Assembly (NCBI GenBank): GCA_035635855.1
Contig: DASQAF010000023.1
Span: 186,001-250,000, forward strand
Direction of reading: 5' to 3'
Length of the DNA stretch: 64,000 nucleotides
Origin: UBA11740 sp035635855
Lineage (GTDB): Bacteria > Acidobacteriota > Blastocatellia > Pyrinomonadales > Pyrinomonadaceae
Shown piece by piece: positions 6,987 through 14,737 of this stretch. The position numbers and the translations under genes are program-made. The notes below the pieces were generated by a model. That model was not told the origin of the DNA. It did no database searches and was given only the letters and a program-made list of their open reading frames with translations. Each line of letters starts with the position of its first letter. The stretch's first letter is position 1.

Positions 6987-8297
6987 CTACTCCGTTTTCT
7001 TCACGATGTAGTCTCCCTTACGTTCGCCGTTCGTTACGGTCCATCCGGCGTTTAGTTCCAGCGTCCAACCGTCACCTTGTATAGACGGTGCACTCAAACT
7101 GCTCGGTGCTGAAACGTAGATTCTTGAGAAAGTCGAATTGATTAGCGCCCCTTTGGATACTGTCAAGATCCCCCATACATCAACGATCCTGATATCCGGA
7201 TAAACTGTTCCCAGCGAATCAAGCGGCACCAAATTGCCGGGATTAAATTGCATGTTCATCTTCTGCAAAGGAATTGTCAGCACAGGACCGTCCACCAAAC
7301 TGGCACGATAAGCTGCGATTACCTTTTGCCGATTATTCTCACGCTCAGTCTCGGCCGTCTGAAGCCGGTCTCCATCATAATTCTTCGCGCGTGCTTCAGC
7401 CGCCGATTTGACGTTCAGCGGGAATCTGATAGCCAGAATCTTCCCCAACGTAGTCCCAAGATCATCTTCTTTGGTCAAACCTTTTCGCCATTTCCTACCA
7501 GTCTGATCCAATAGGATGCCGTAAGCTGGACCCGTCGCATACGCAAATGACCGCACGAACGTTTGTTTCTGCGCGGCTTCTTTGAGGGTCCCGTTAACCA
7601 AATACTGATTCAGATTCGGACTTTCACTAAGCTTTACGCCAGTGTACTCCGCCAGCCCTTCGTGCATCTCCATTCCGCGTTCCTTGGAAGCAGCTCGCGG
7701 AAATATTGTTCTCCTGTAAGCGCGAAACAAAAGCGCGTCCATTATCGCCAGCCGACGCTGTTTGCCACGACTGGTTAATGCAGACGCAAGTGCGCGCCAC
7801 TCCAATTGCAACCACACGCGCCCGTCGCGCGAATCGAGATGATTGTTTGCCGTACCTGAACTCGGAAAACCGATTTCATTTTGGATGCGATGCCATAACT
7901 CATGAGCCATCAAATTTGCGCGACGATATTTGTCTTCAGGCAGGGGAAAGATGATCATCGTCCATTTCACGCCAGCCCAGTCGATAGCCGTATTTGCAAT
8001 GTTTACTTTAGCAGGCAACGTCCCGACGAAAACATTCCCGTTCTTGGTCAAGATACCTTCCCTGTCCGCCTGATTGGCAACCACTGCGCGCGTCTTGCGG
8101 TCAACAAAGATCATCGGCCCACAAAGCGAAACGCCCCAGAGCCTGCCATTGTCTCGGCGACATAATGCTTGGGCCTCTTTGAAGTATTGATATGCAAGCC
8201 TCGTATCAATAGATGAACTCTGCGCTAATACGCCACCCTGTAATGGCGGTACGACGGCTAGAAGCGCAAAGCTGGCTAAGATATGCAGACGGTTCAT
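6987..8297 (-). CDS. Secreted HExxH zinc-peptidase-like protein (cassette c9)
   Basis: A 436-residue protein with a signal peptide (MNRLHILASFALLAVV...VLAQ). The zinc motif HELWH sits at about residues 133-137 in LMAHELWHRIQNEIGF, and MEMHEGLAEYTG about 100 residues later supplies a plausible third ligand (Glu), the gluzincin arrangement. The C-terminal about 100 residues look like a beta-rich domain (VVDVWGILTVSKGALI, WTLELNAGWTV). It is likely a secreted metallopeptidase of unknown substrate. GAGGGAG lies 7 bases before the chosen ATG (8297); another ATG two codons earlier is too close. At 1.3 kb it is a large cassette gene. Confidence 0.75.
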   Translation of the reverse strand: MNRLHILASFALLAVVPPLQGGVLAQSSSIDTRLAYQYFKEAQALCRRDNGRLWGVSLCGPMIFVDRKTRAVVANQADREGILTKNGNVFVGTLPAKVNIANTAIDWAGVKWTMIIFPLPEDKYRRANLMAHELWHRIQNEIGFPSSGTANNHLDSRDGRVWLQLEWRALASALTSRGKQRRLAIMDALLFRAYRRTIFPRAASKERGMEMHEGLAEYTGVKLSESPNLNQYLVNGTLKEAAQKQTFVRSFAYATGPAYGILLDQTGRKWRKGLTKEDDLGTTLGKILAIRFPLNVKSAAEARAKNYDGDRLQTAETERENNRQKVIAAYRASLVDGPVLTIPLQKMNMQFNPGNLVPLDSLGTVYPDIRIVDVWGILTVSKGALINSTFSRIYVSAPSSLSAPSIQGDGWTLELNAGWTVTNGERKGDYIVKKTE

Positions 8298-8344
8298 CTT
8301 CATACTCCCTCTCAGTCGGCTTTGTAACTTCGACAAAGGCAAGC

Positions 8345-8450
8345 GCCCAACGGTTGAGTTGACGCGGCGGTGCGAATCAAGACACCCTCCGCCGCACCAA
8401 GTTAGTTGCGAAACACGCTCCCGCCGCTCGCGTCCAACGATTTGTTGGGT
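8345..8450 (-). other. attC site of c8
   Basis: Outer boxes are GCCCAAC (8345-8351) and GTTGGGT (8444-8450); 106 bp, homogeneous long family. The minus-strand first box exactly complements the c8 start at 9865. The c8 gene stops 128 bases before it; that spacer holds no gene I can see. Confidence 0.92.
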
Positions 8451-8578
8451 CGCGCTCGAACCTGAAAAGGGGCAGACGCAAGCACAAGCTCAATTCGCAG
8501 GTCTACGTCAACGAGAACGCATATCGATGAGTCAATACGAACCTTCTTCGAGGCGATACATAGTTCCTCATCAAAGCG

Positions 8579-9766
8579 TTAAGGAATTGGCCCTGAACTG
8601 AGGTTAAGCGTCACAATACTTCCGGGCGGCGCCCCGGTGCCCGCCTTGGGCGACTGGCTCCTAACCCAAGCCTGTGAGCCAGGCGTACCTATGAATTTTG
8701 GCTGCAAGCCTGCGGCTCTGATTCGTGCTGCTGCAACCGTGGCACGCAATTCTCGGACATCAGGCACCGTGATGTCGTCAGTAGTGACCTCGATCACGAA
8801 CCCGGCAACAGCGGCGAACACTGTTATTGTTGTCCCGGTGTCCGCATGTGTGAAACTCTGCCCTTCGGTCAATGCTGTAGGTGTTCGCAATTCCAGCGGT
8901 GGCCAAGGCCCATTTGGATGCACCCGCGGCCACGGGTTCGTCTCTGGCGAAAACTCATACACTACTACGCCCTCTGACTTAATACCTTTAGAGCCTGAGA
9001 AGCCTCGATCCCATCGATCGCTCTTCAGTCGTGCTTCGATAATAAGATATCGTTCAGACCCCAACGTCTGAACCTTGACGCACGCTACGCGTCCAGCTGG
9101 TGATGGATGTGGTAATCCGATGGCATGTAATGTGTAGCGGTGTCGGCCGCCGGGATGAGTTGCAACCTCAAAGGGATCGAGCCATCCAGCGACAATCTTG
9201 GTGTAAGAGGAAGGGTGCGTCGCAACACTGTCCGCCATTTCGTCGAATCGGCCAGGATGCAATACCCCATTGTAATAGTCGCCTATGTCAGTAACGTTAT
9301 GCAGAATCTCCATCGCCCAGGCTCCAATTCGTTCGTCGAACAGGAATCGTGACCGTGCTCTAGTACGGTTTGGCGTCCGAGGAGGATCGAATTCAATGCT
9401 TCCTGGTTGAGCCATACCACCTCCAGCTCCAAGTGAGTTCGGGGGATAAACGACAGCTAGGTATTCAAACTCATGCGCGTTGGGATGTGCGTTGATTGCG
9501 AGTATCGTAGGGTTATCATCGCTTCTCAAGTTCGTCAGCGTAATCGGTCTTGAGACTGTGGCATCAATTGACGCCCTACCATATGAAATAGAAGCAATAT
9601 ACGACATCAATGACCTATCCTCATTCGTCTGTGCGTCAGGATCGAAAAAGACGCGCCGCTGGACAAATTCGCGATAATTGGCTGGCGGTGGGTGGTATCC
9701 AGCAGTCCCTTCCACTACAAGCGGAATGAATAGGTATTTTACAGAACCGATCCATGGGCGAGTCAT
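8579..9766 (-). CDS. Degenerate M6-like metalloprotease with C-terminal PASTA domain (cassette c8)
   Basis: The start is the ATG at 9766 with a strong GAGGAGG upstream. The 395-residue product has no signal peptide. Its first about 280 residues follow the layout of M6/immune-inhibitor-A-like proteases, including GRFDEMADSVATHPSSYTKI and the GWLDP that normally follow the active site. Where HExxH is expected it has MEILHNVTDIGDYY, so the first His is Met and catalysis is doubtful. The last about 65 residues are one PASTA module (VPDVRELRATVAAARIRAAG then GAPPGSIVTLNLSSG). PASTA normally binds peptidoglycan or beta-lactams outside the cell, at odds with the missing export signal. Confidence 0.72.
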   Translation of the reverse strand: MTRPWIGSVKYLFIPLVVEGTAGYHPPPANYREFVQRRVFFDPDAQTNEDRSLMSYIASISYGRASIDATVSRPITLTNLRSDDNPTILAINAHPNAHEFEYLAVVYPPNSLGAGGGMAQPGSIEFDPPRTPNRTRARSRFLFDERIGAWAMEILHNVTDIGDYYNGVLHPGRFDEMADSVATHPSSYTKIVAGWLDPFEVATHPGGRHRYTLHAIGLPHPSPAGRVACVKVQTLGSERYLIIEARLKSDRWDRGFSGSKGIKSEGVVVYEFSPETNPWPRVHPNGPWPPLELRTPTALTEGQSFTHADTGTTITVFAAVAGFVIEVTTDDITVPDVRELRATVAAARIRAAGLQPKFIGTPGSQAWVRSQSPKAGTGAPPGSIVTLNLSSGPIP

Positions 9767-9864
9767 AAGTCCTCCTCTTGCTGTTGACCCAGCTTGCAAC
9801 TATTTTCTCACCTGTTAAAGGCGAATCGTCCTATTAGACTCTTACGAGTTGGACTTGCAAGGCG

Positions 9865-9970
9865 ACCCAACGGTTGAGTTGACGCGGCGGCGCGAATCAA
9901 AGCTCCCTTCGCCGCACCAAGCTAGTTGCGAGAGGCGCCACCGCCGCTCGCGTCCAACGATTTGTTGGGC
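9865..9970 (-). other. attC site of c7
   Basis: Outer boxes are ACCCAAC (9865-9871) and GTTGGGC (9964-9970); 106 bp, homogeneous long family. Confidence 0.92.
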
Positions 9971-9975
9971 ACACG

Positions 9976-10380
9976 TCACGGACCAACAATTTCATATCGG
10001 ACGCGAATGTTGCCAACCGAAGATTCGTTGTGAAAGACGCGCGCCTGTTTGTCGTACGTAACCAACAATTCTGTGTCGTTTGTCCACGACACCGCGACGA
10101 ACGGACCAGAGGGTTCGTTGCCCCGGCCGCCGTCAGCGACAAAGACGTTGCCGCCGTCATTGGGTAAATTGCTACTGGATGGCAAAACGGAAACCTGCGT
10201 ATTGAAGCCCACAGTAGCCCCACAGTCACGCTGAAAGACGACAGCTTTCATCTTTCCATTCGGCGAAGCGATCTCGCGTCGAATCTGATTGCTGCAATCG
10301 CCGGCGAGGCTGACGCAAGCGGTACCCGCGCTGGTCAGCGCGATCATTAACGTCAGGACTGAGCTTCGTTTCAAATTCAT
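9976..10380 (-). CDS. Secreted protein with CGATxGFxT motif (cassette c7)
   Basis: This 134-residue protein has a signal sequence (SSVLTLMIALTSAGTACVSLAG); the Cys in SAGTAC could be a lipobox variant. The core has MKAVVFQRDCGATVGFNTQV, SGPFVAVSWTNDTELLVTY and RVRYEIVG. This CGAT-GF-T pattern recurs in small uncharacterised exported proteins, but no function is known. The start is the ATG at 10380, 8 bases after the boundary, and the stop lies 5 bases before its attC, so the gene fills the cassette. Confidence 0.7.
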   Translation of the reverse strand: MNLKRSSVLTLMIALTSAGTACVSLAGDCSNQIRREIASPNGKMKAVVFQRDCGATVGFNTQVSVLPSSSNLPNDGGNVFVADGGRGNEPSGPFVAVSWTNDTELLVTYDKQARVFHNESSVGNIRVRYEIVGP

Positions 10381-10388
10381 GAGAGTGT

Positions 10389-10407
10389 GCCCAACGACTT
10401 GTTAGGC
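10389..10407 (-). other. Minimal attC remnant (19 bp), c6/c7 boundary
   Basis: The minus strand reads GCCTAAC, AAGTC, GTTGGGC. The second box is complemented exactly by the attC of c7 at 9964, so it marks a genuine cassette start. The hairpin of a normal attC is missing. Confidence 0.7.
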
Positions 10408-10433
10408 TTCGTCCATTAACAACCGCTCCTCAA

Positions 10434-11288
10434 TTACCGAATCTCTTGAACCAACATTCTAAACCACTCGTGTTTCATCGCTGGCTCCTTTACCAACAAC
10501 GAAACGAATCGCTCTCTTCGTTCTTTTGTCCGGCCAAGCTCGAACAGCTCGTATGCCAATCGTAGTGCTTTGAGTTGACTTTCGGAATAACTTGGTAAGG
10601 AAAGCTCTGGGTCACCCCAGCGAGAAGGTGTGTAGGATCGGCTTACCTTGTATTGATAATTCCCTAAGTACTCCCACAGTTCACGAGGAATTGATACATT
10701 CTTTACGGATCTGCTCTCAAGCCGTGATAGCCATGAAGCCTGTTGTTGCCACCGCCATGTCTTTGGGCTTGTTTTTGTTTTTTCTGTGATACCGATAAGA
10801 CGTATCCTTCTTTTGACCGCATTCCAATCGTATTCTATCTCCTTGGACCAATTGCGAAAGAATGTAACCAAGCGCCCGAAAGTATCACCCGTTGCCACTA
10901 AATCTATGAATGCTATAGGTCTAATTCTAGTAGCTATCCCTTCCGGCTGTAAGCCAAGATGCTGCAAATACGCGCGCATTGCATTTATTGATTCTGGATG
11001 CTCTTGATGGACATCGGCCTCTTCTCGAAAGCGCATCGAAAAATGTAATAGCTCAAGCCGGCTAAACCATGATGAGTCGAAGAGCAATCCACTCAGATGA
11101 TCAAAGATACTTTCTGGCGACCTACCGACAAAAATGAGATCAAAATCGCCGCCGAAGGCTAGAACCCTGGAGCAGCAAGGCAAAAGATGATCTAAAAAGG
11201 CAGCATACGATTCAGCTCGCTCAGCATCAACTAAACTGCCGAGATGATTACGATGGGTAAGATCCCAACGAAAGGGTATTTGGAACAT
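10434..11288 (-). CDS. Hypothetical protein with PRTase-like motif (cassette c6)
   Basis: This 284-residue soluble protein is visibly more AT-rich than the housekeeping genes. A central IAFIDLVATGDTFGRLV (near residue 132) resembles the PRPP-binding signature of type I phosphoribosyltransferases (hydrophobic, acid, x, hydrophobic, x, T-G-x-T), and LAFGGDFDLIFVGRSPES near residue 45 could be the earlier phosphate loop. A nucleotide-salvage-like or modifying transferase is conceivable; I cannot name a family. The start is the ATG at 11288; the frame is open upstream only through attC sequence, and no strong ribosome site is seen. Confidence 0.6.
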   Translation of the reverse strand: MFQIPFRWDLTHRNHLGSLVDAERAESYAAFLDHLLPCCSRVLAFGGDFDLIFVGRSPESIFDHLSGLLFDSSWFSRLELLHFSMRFREEADVHQEHPESINAMRAYLQHLGLQPEGIATRIRPIAFIDLVATGDTFGRLVTFFRNWSKEIEYDWNAVKRRIRLIGITEKTKTSPKTWRWQQQASWLSRLESRSVKNVSIPRELWEYLGNYQYKVSRSYTPSRWGDPELSLPSYSESQLKALRLAYELFELGRTKERRERFVSLLVKEPAMKHEWFRMLVQEIR

Positions 11289-11305
11289 GCACAGTTCAAG
11301 TGAGA

Positions 11306-11411
11306 AGCCAACGTCTGAGTTGACGCGGCGGCGCGAATTCATTCAAGCATCGCCGCACCAAGCAAGTTGAGAAACACGCTCCCGCCGCTCGCGTCCAACG
11401 ATTTGTTGGGC
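11306..11411 (-). other. attC site of c5
   Basis: Outer boxes are AGCCAAC (11306-11312) and GTTGGGC (11405-11411); 106 bp, homogeneous long family. Most of it is translated as the tail of the c5 lipoprotein. Confidence 0.92.
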
Positions 11412-11821
11412 GGCAACGCTGACACCACGTTCCACCATTTGATGCGTATGCCCATAGAGTCGAGGATCTGTTTGGTCTGCGCTTTGTTCTGCCTGATGAC
11501 GCCATCGGCGTTCGGCGGACGAAGGCCACCTTCGCTGACAGCAACAATTTTTCCGTACGGCCAATAGCGACCGGGCAGTTCCGACAAATAGTCGTGCAAT
11601 TTGTCCACTGGCACGCGTGCGCGATCGTCCGGCAATACGATTTCGATGGCGTCGGCATCGACCAAGAGAAATGGGTTTTGCCAATCCTTGGCGTCACGTA
11701 TGGAATCGTAGTCTATGGAAGCAGAAGAACGCGGGCGGCACGACGACGCTAGTACGCATGCGAGCGCCAGGACGATGCTGGCCCTGTAATAACTAGATTT
11801 GTGTTTCCTGAGAGCGACCAT
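11339..11821 (-). CDS. Putative lipoprotein with attC-encoded tail (cassette c5)
   Basis: This 160-residue protein has a lipoprotein signal: RASIVLALACVLASSCRPRS, with the lipobox LASSC placing the lipidated Cys near residue 28. The mature part has AIEIVLPDDRARVPVDKLHD and IVAVSEGGLRPPNADG, and does not match a family I recognise. The last 22 residues, NKSLDASGGSVFLNLLGAAM plus LE, are entirely encoded by attC. That peptide would recur after any cassette gene entering this site in the same frame. Start ATG at 11821. Confidence 0.68.
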   Translation of the reverse strand: MVALRKHKSSYYRASIVLALACVLASSCRPRSSASIDYDSIRDAKDWQNPFLLVDADAIEIVLPDDRARVPVDKLHDYLSELPGRYWPYGKIVAVSEGGLRPPNADGVIRQNKAQTKQILDSMGIRIKWWNVVSALPPNKSLDASGGSVFLNLLGAAMLE

Positions 11822-11837
11822 TGAGAAAACAGTTGCC

Positions 11838-11943
11838 GCCCAACGGTGGAGTTGACGCGGCGGCGCGCATCAAAGCACCCTTCGCCGCACCAAGCAAGTT
11901 GAGAAACACGCTACCGCCGCTCGCGTCCAACGATTTGTTCGGC
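11838..11943 (-). other. attC site of c4
   Basis: Outer boxes are GCCCAAC (11838-11844) and GTTCGGC (11937-11943); 106 bp, homogeneous long family. Its minus-strand first box, GCCGAAC, does not match the start box of c4 (GTTAGAT, 12033-12027), so c4 is a fusion of two cassette ends. Confidence 0.9.
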
Positions 11944-12026
11944 ATCGTTCAAGATATTGCGAATCTGCGGCTTGGTAAAAGATTCGACGGGATTAGTGCT
12001 GCCGCCATGGTCATAAACAAAGAGCG
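11944..12026 (-). other. Remnant cassette c4 (83 bp, no gene)
   Basis: Only 83 bases separate two attC sites. The minus strand offers a 21-codon frame (MTMAAALIPSNLL...) without a ribosome site. The mismatch between its end boxes indicates deletion of the gene and joining of two cassettes. Confidence 0.65.
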
Positions 12027-12135
12027 ATCTAACGCTGGCCTTCAGACTGCGGGGCGCGATCACCATTTAGGCTGAAGGAACAAGGCTACTTAAGAAGCAT
12101 GCAATCGCGCCGTCAGCTGCAAAGCTTTGTTGGGC
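12027..12135 (-). other. attC site of c3
   Basis: Outer boxes are ATCTAAC (12027-12033) and GTTGGGC (12129-12135); length 109 bp. Inner arms CTTCAGACTGCGGGGCGCGA and TCGCGCCGTCAGCTGCAAAG pair. It is diverged from the main family, consistent with a cassette of separate origin. Confidence 0.82.
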
Positions 12136-12173
12136 TTAACTGGCGCTACGTTAGACGGAAAGGAATTATGTCA

Positions 12174-13031
12174 TCACGGGTAAAGCGGCGGCTCCGGTAA
12201 CGTCCCTCGCGAGTATTTCCACATGTTCGATGTGATTGTATATCTCGGCACATTAAGGGTAAGATCAGTGTCATCGTTGTCGACCCTCCAATTATAAAGT
12301 CCCGGTAGATCATATTGTTCCACCTTCTCAATATATTGAGAGATGTCTCCGTTCGGAGGATAGAATGGGGGTTCTGCGGCTATACCGCAAAATAACAGCG
12401 AGGTTTTTATTCCCGCATTAACATAATTGTCTATGTAGTTAACCCGCTCATATGACTGAACAATAACGGCATCAAACAACTGGTTCACCACATTAATATC
12501 AAGAGACTGGCCGGTCGGGGTATAGCCGTCGGGAGTTACGGTCATCAGTGGAATTCCGCACTCCTTTAAGTACCTTCTCGTCAGCGTGAATAATAATGTC
12601 GCGTTTTCAGTCGTCATATTGTAGGGAACGCTTTCCCAATCGAAATCAACTCCATGCAATCCATATTTGTCTAAAAACTTCGGGATCGATTTCGCAAACG
12701 TATCCAGTCTGCTTTCGGTTTTGGCCGGATCGGCAACCAATGGAGCTAACCCGGAGGCCCAACCCATTTGAGCAATGATTTCGATAGCTGGATTCTGTTT
12801 CTTCGCTTCATTGATTGTCTTAGTTGCTTTATCGGAGTATTCCCCGGTATAGCTCAAAAATGCGTTGTCGGGATCCTCTGCATGAATGTCTGCAAAGGCG
12901 ACTTCTAACCTGTCCATATATTTAAATGGCTGCTTACCATTTTCAATCGTCTTCCACATATTGTCCCAATCGTGGTCTTTTGGGTTTCCCAGATATGTAG
13001 ATTGAAACACGTCACATTTTTTGATAGTCAT
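12174..13031 (-). CDS. GH18 chitinase-like hydrolase, no signal peptide (cassette c3)
   Basis: The start is the ATG at 13031 with AGGAGG upstream. The 285-residue product is a single GH18-type barrel. The catalytic DxDxE is intact in LHGVDFDWES near residue 134; other strands are visible as FLSYTGEYS, IIAQMGWASG, MTVTPDGYTP and AVIVQSYERV, with the late Tyr in the expected place. GH18 enzymes cleave chitin or GlcNAc-containing glycans, or are inactive lectins. No export signal is present, which is unusual for a chitinase. The gene is clearly AT-richer than its neighbours, suggesting acquisition from a different genome. About 195 bases upstream of the start are non-coding. Confidence 0.8.
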   Translation of the reverse strand: MTIKKCDVFQSTYLGNPKDHDWDNMWKTIENGKQPFKYMDRLEVAFADIHAEDPDNAFLSYTGEYSDKATKTINEAKKQNPAIEIIAQMGWASGLAPLVADPAKTESRLDTFAKSIPKFLDKYGLHGVDFDWESVPYNMTTENATLLFTLTRRYLKECGIPLMTVTPDGYTPTGQSLDINVVNQLFDAVIVQSYERVNYIDNYVNAGIKTSLLFCGIAAEPPFYPPNGDISQYIEKVEQYDLPGLYNWRVDNDDTDLTLNVPRYTITSNMWKYSRGTLPEPPLYP

Positions 13032-13226
13032 ATTTCCTCCTATTGTTTCTGAGTTGAAAGGCGCGAGGGATTCATGTCTTTGTCGAGTCCCTTCTAGCGG
13101 CATCGGCGACGGAATGATCTCAACTGTATCACCCTTCCCGGCCATGCTCGATCGAAGTTTGGATTGGTCTGAATGTAGTTCAACAGAGGGTCACTCTCCA
13201 GAGTGATCAAGACAGTAAAGATAATA

Positions 13227-13331
13227 CCCAACGGTTGAGTTGGCGAGGCGGCGCGAATTCATTCAAGCATCGCCGCATCTTTGATCATGAGAAACACGCT
13301 CCCGCCGCTCGCGTCCAACGATTTGTTCGAC
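13227..13331 (-). other. attC site of c2
   Basis: Outer boxes are ACCCAAC (13227-13233) and GTTCGAC (13325-13331); 105 bp, long family. The minus-strand first box GTCGAAC exactly complements the c2 start at 13966. Confidence 0.92.
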
Positions 13332-13337
13332 CGTGCG

Positions 13338-13937
13338 TCAGGGAACGTGCGCCTTATGAAAGACGATCTTGTCGTAATACCCAAACAGGTTAAGAAGGTT
13401 GGCGCGGGGCGAATTCTCCACCAGTTTTCGGACCTTGTTTGATGTCGGTGGATGTACACCCAGTGCATGGTAATCCCAATCGAACGTAGCGACGGTAACG
13501 TGCCACGAATCATAGTCCGCGTTGGTTAGAAGCAATTCCAGGATTTCATAGAAACTGGTTCCGAATTCGTTTGATTTGCCGTCGCCACTCGCTAGTGTGA
13601 GTTGAGTAGGCTCCGTACGATTCTTGGTGGCCAATCGCCACATATGACCAATGAGCGAATGATCTACGCCGCGTTCTTTCCAATTCGTATCACGAAACAG
13701 ACGATTAGTGTCGTAGCCAGCGTTTTGATATTCGGTCCAAACCATTTCCATTCCCGGAGGCACACCGCCCGAAACAATTTTTGTCACGACGTTCATGGTG
13801 CGTCCACCAATAATCTGGTCGAGGCTCCTAACAGACAATCTGGCATCGGCATCGTTTTTTTCAGGGTTTCGAATTCTCGAAGCCAAGCGCGCGCCGCCCC
13901 AAATGTTACTGTGATCGATGAAGATATGTTTTTGCAT
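13338..13937 (-). CDS. NYN-domain nuclease-fold protein (cassette c2)
   Basis: The start is the ATG at 13937. The 199-residue protein opens MQKHIFIDHSNIWGGARL, the FIDxSNIW signature of NYN domains. LTLASGDGKSNEFGTSFYEI near residue 118 gives the SGDG and acidic residues of the second half of the active site, and VTVATFDWDYHALG follows. NYN proteins are PIN-like RNases acting on tRNA or mRNA, often in surveillance or defence. It is the second nuclease-fold cassette here, but is not a close copy of the one at 4877. The stop lies 6 bases before its attC. Confidence 0.8.
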   Translation of the reverse strand: MQKHIFIDHSNIWGGARLASRIRNPEKNDADARLSVRSLDQIIGGRTMNVVTKIVSGGVPPGMEMVWTEYQNAGYDTNRLFRDTNWKERGVDHSLIGHMWRLATKNRTEPTQLTLASGDGKSNEFGTSFYEILELLLTNADYDSWHVTVATFDWDYHALGVHPPTSNKVRKLVENSPRANLLNLFGYYDKIVFHKAHVP

Positions 13938-13965
13938 AGACGTTGTGTGGGGTTCAAAGTAAACG

Positions 13966-14071
13966 GTCGAACGGTGGAGTTGACGCGGCGGCGCGAATTC
14001 AATCAAGCATCGCCGGACCAATTATCTTACGAAACAGGTTCCCGCCGCTCGCGTCCAACGATTTGTTATAC
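13966..14071 (-). other. attC site of c1
   Basis: Outer boxes are GTCGAAC (13966-13972) and GTTATAC (14065-14071); 106 bp, long family. GTTATAC recurs on the minus strand at 14557-14551, marking where c1 joined attI. Confidence 0.92.
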
Positions 14072-14536
14072 GGCGGTTCGTTGCCACCGCAGTTTACCAA
14101 TAGATTTGAATTTGCTGACGGCCATGGCACCACGTTCATTTCGAGCGCGCGATCCCGGTGCCGTAAGTGCGGCGATCACCGGAGCTCGCTCGGCTTCGTA
14201 GATAGCGAACGCTTCGAAGTTTTGGTCGAGTAACACTAGGAGCACAGCGTCAAAATCTTTTGAGATGTTGATGGACGGACACATTTGACTCCGCTTCGAG
14301 TCGTCCAATATGCAGCGACTCTTGATTTGCAGATGTCTCGTTGCGCCATTGGTTGTTTCGACCGCATCGTAGCCCTCTTGGCGTGCGGGCGTCAGTTGAA
14401 GGTTAAGAACCCGAGCCGCTTCGTATTCGGCGACTTCGCCCGTTACCCCAAGTGGTTTGCCTGTAAGTTGGCGGTACTCGCGCGCAAGCAACTTAGCCTG
14501 CCGCAGAATTTCCATCACACGTTCAGTATCGGACAT
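14066..14536 (-). CDS. PD-(D/E)XK-like (DUF6998-type) protein (cassette c1)
   Basis: This 156-residue protein is the most recently inserted position in the array. GVTGEVAEYEAARVLNLQL (about residues 30-48) supplies the helix Glu, and EGYDAVETTNGATRHLQIKS (about 54-73) has the Asp...Q-x-K pair typical of restriction-endonuclease-like folds. The rest, including FDAVLLVLLDQNFEAFAIYE, fits the sheet of that fold. Similar DUF6998 proteins are uncharacterised; a nuclease or nuclease-derived role is plausible. Start ATG at 14536, 15 bases after the attI boundary, so it would be first to be read from any cassette promoter. The stop codon overlaps the attC box. Confidence 0.72.
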   Translation of the reverse strand: MSDTERVMEILRQAKLLAREYRQLTGKPLGVTGEVAEYEAARVLNLQLTPARQEGYDAVETTNGATRHLQIKSRCILDDSKRSQMCPSINISKDFDAVLLVLLDQNFEAFAIYEAERAPVIAALTAPGSRARNERGAMAVSKFKSIGKLRWQRTAV

Positions 14537-14597
14537 CTAGGTATGCCGCCGTATAACTACTAATTATGCATCATGCAGCAATAATACGTGATACTCG

Positions 14598-14620
14598 GTA
14601 TTATGAGTGACTCATAATAC
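14598..14620. promoter_or_regulatory. Palindrome GTATTATGAG-N3-CTCATAATAC
   Basis: A perfect 10-bp inverted repeat with a 3-bp spacer, sharing the ATAATAC core with the palindrome at 14738. It may be an operator or an integrase-binding direct-repeat region; the role is inferred only. Confidence 0.5.
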
Positions 14621-14737
14621 GCTCCAGCAGCGCAAAAAACATCATTCTCTTCTTCAATAAGAACGCCTCTTTATTGCTAAGACTCGTTTCTTTAAGACGC
14701 ACAAACGTTTGTAAGTGGCCCGATCTCTAAGTGAATG

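Noticed and set aside
241..14071. Evenly repeated palindromes resembling a CRISPR array
   Set aside because: Repeats are 59-109 bp, spaced by whole genes, and carry RYYYAAC/GTTRRRY ends, so they are attC sites. No cas genes are present.
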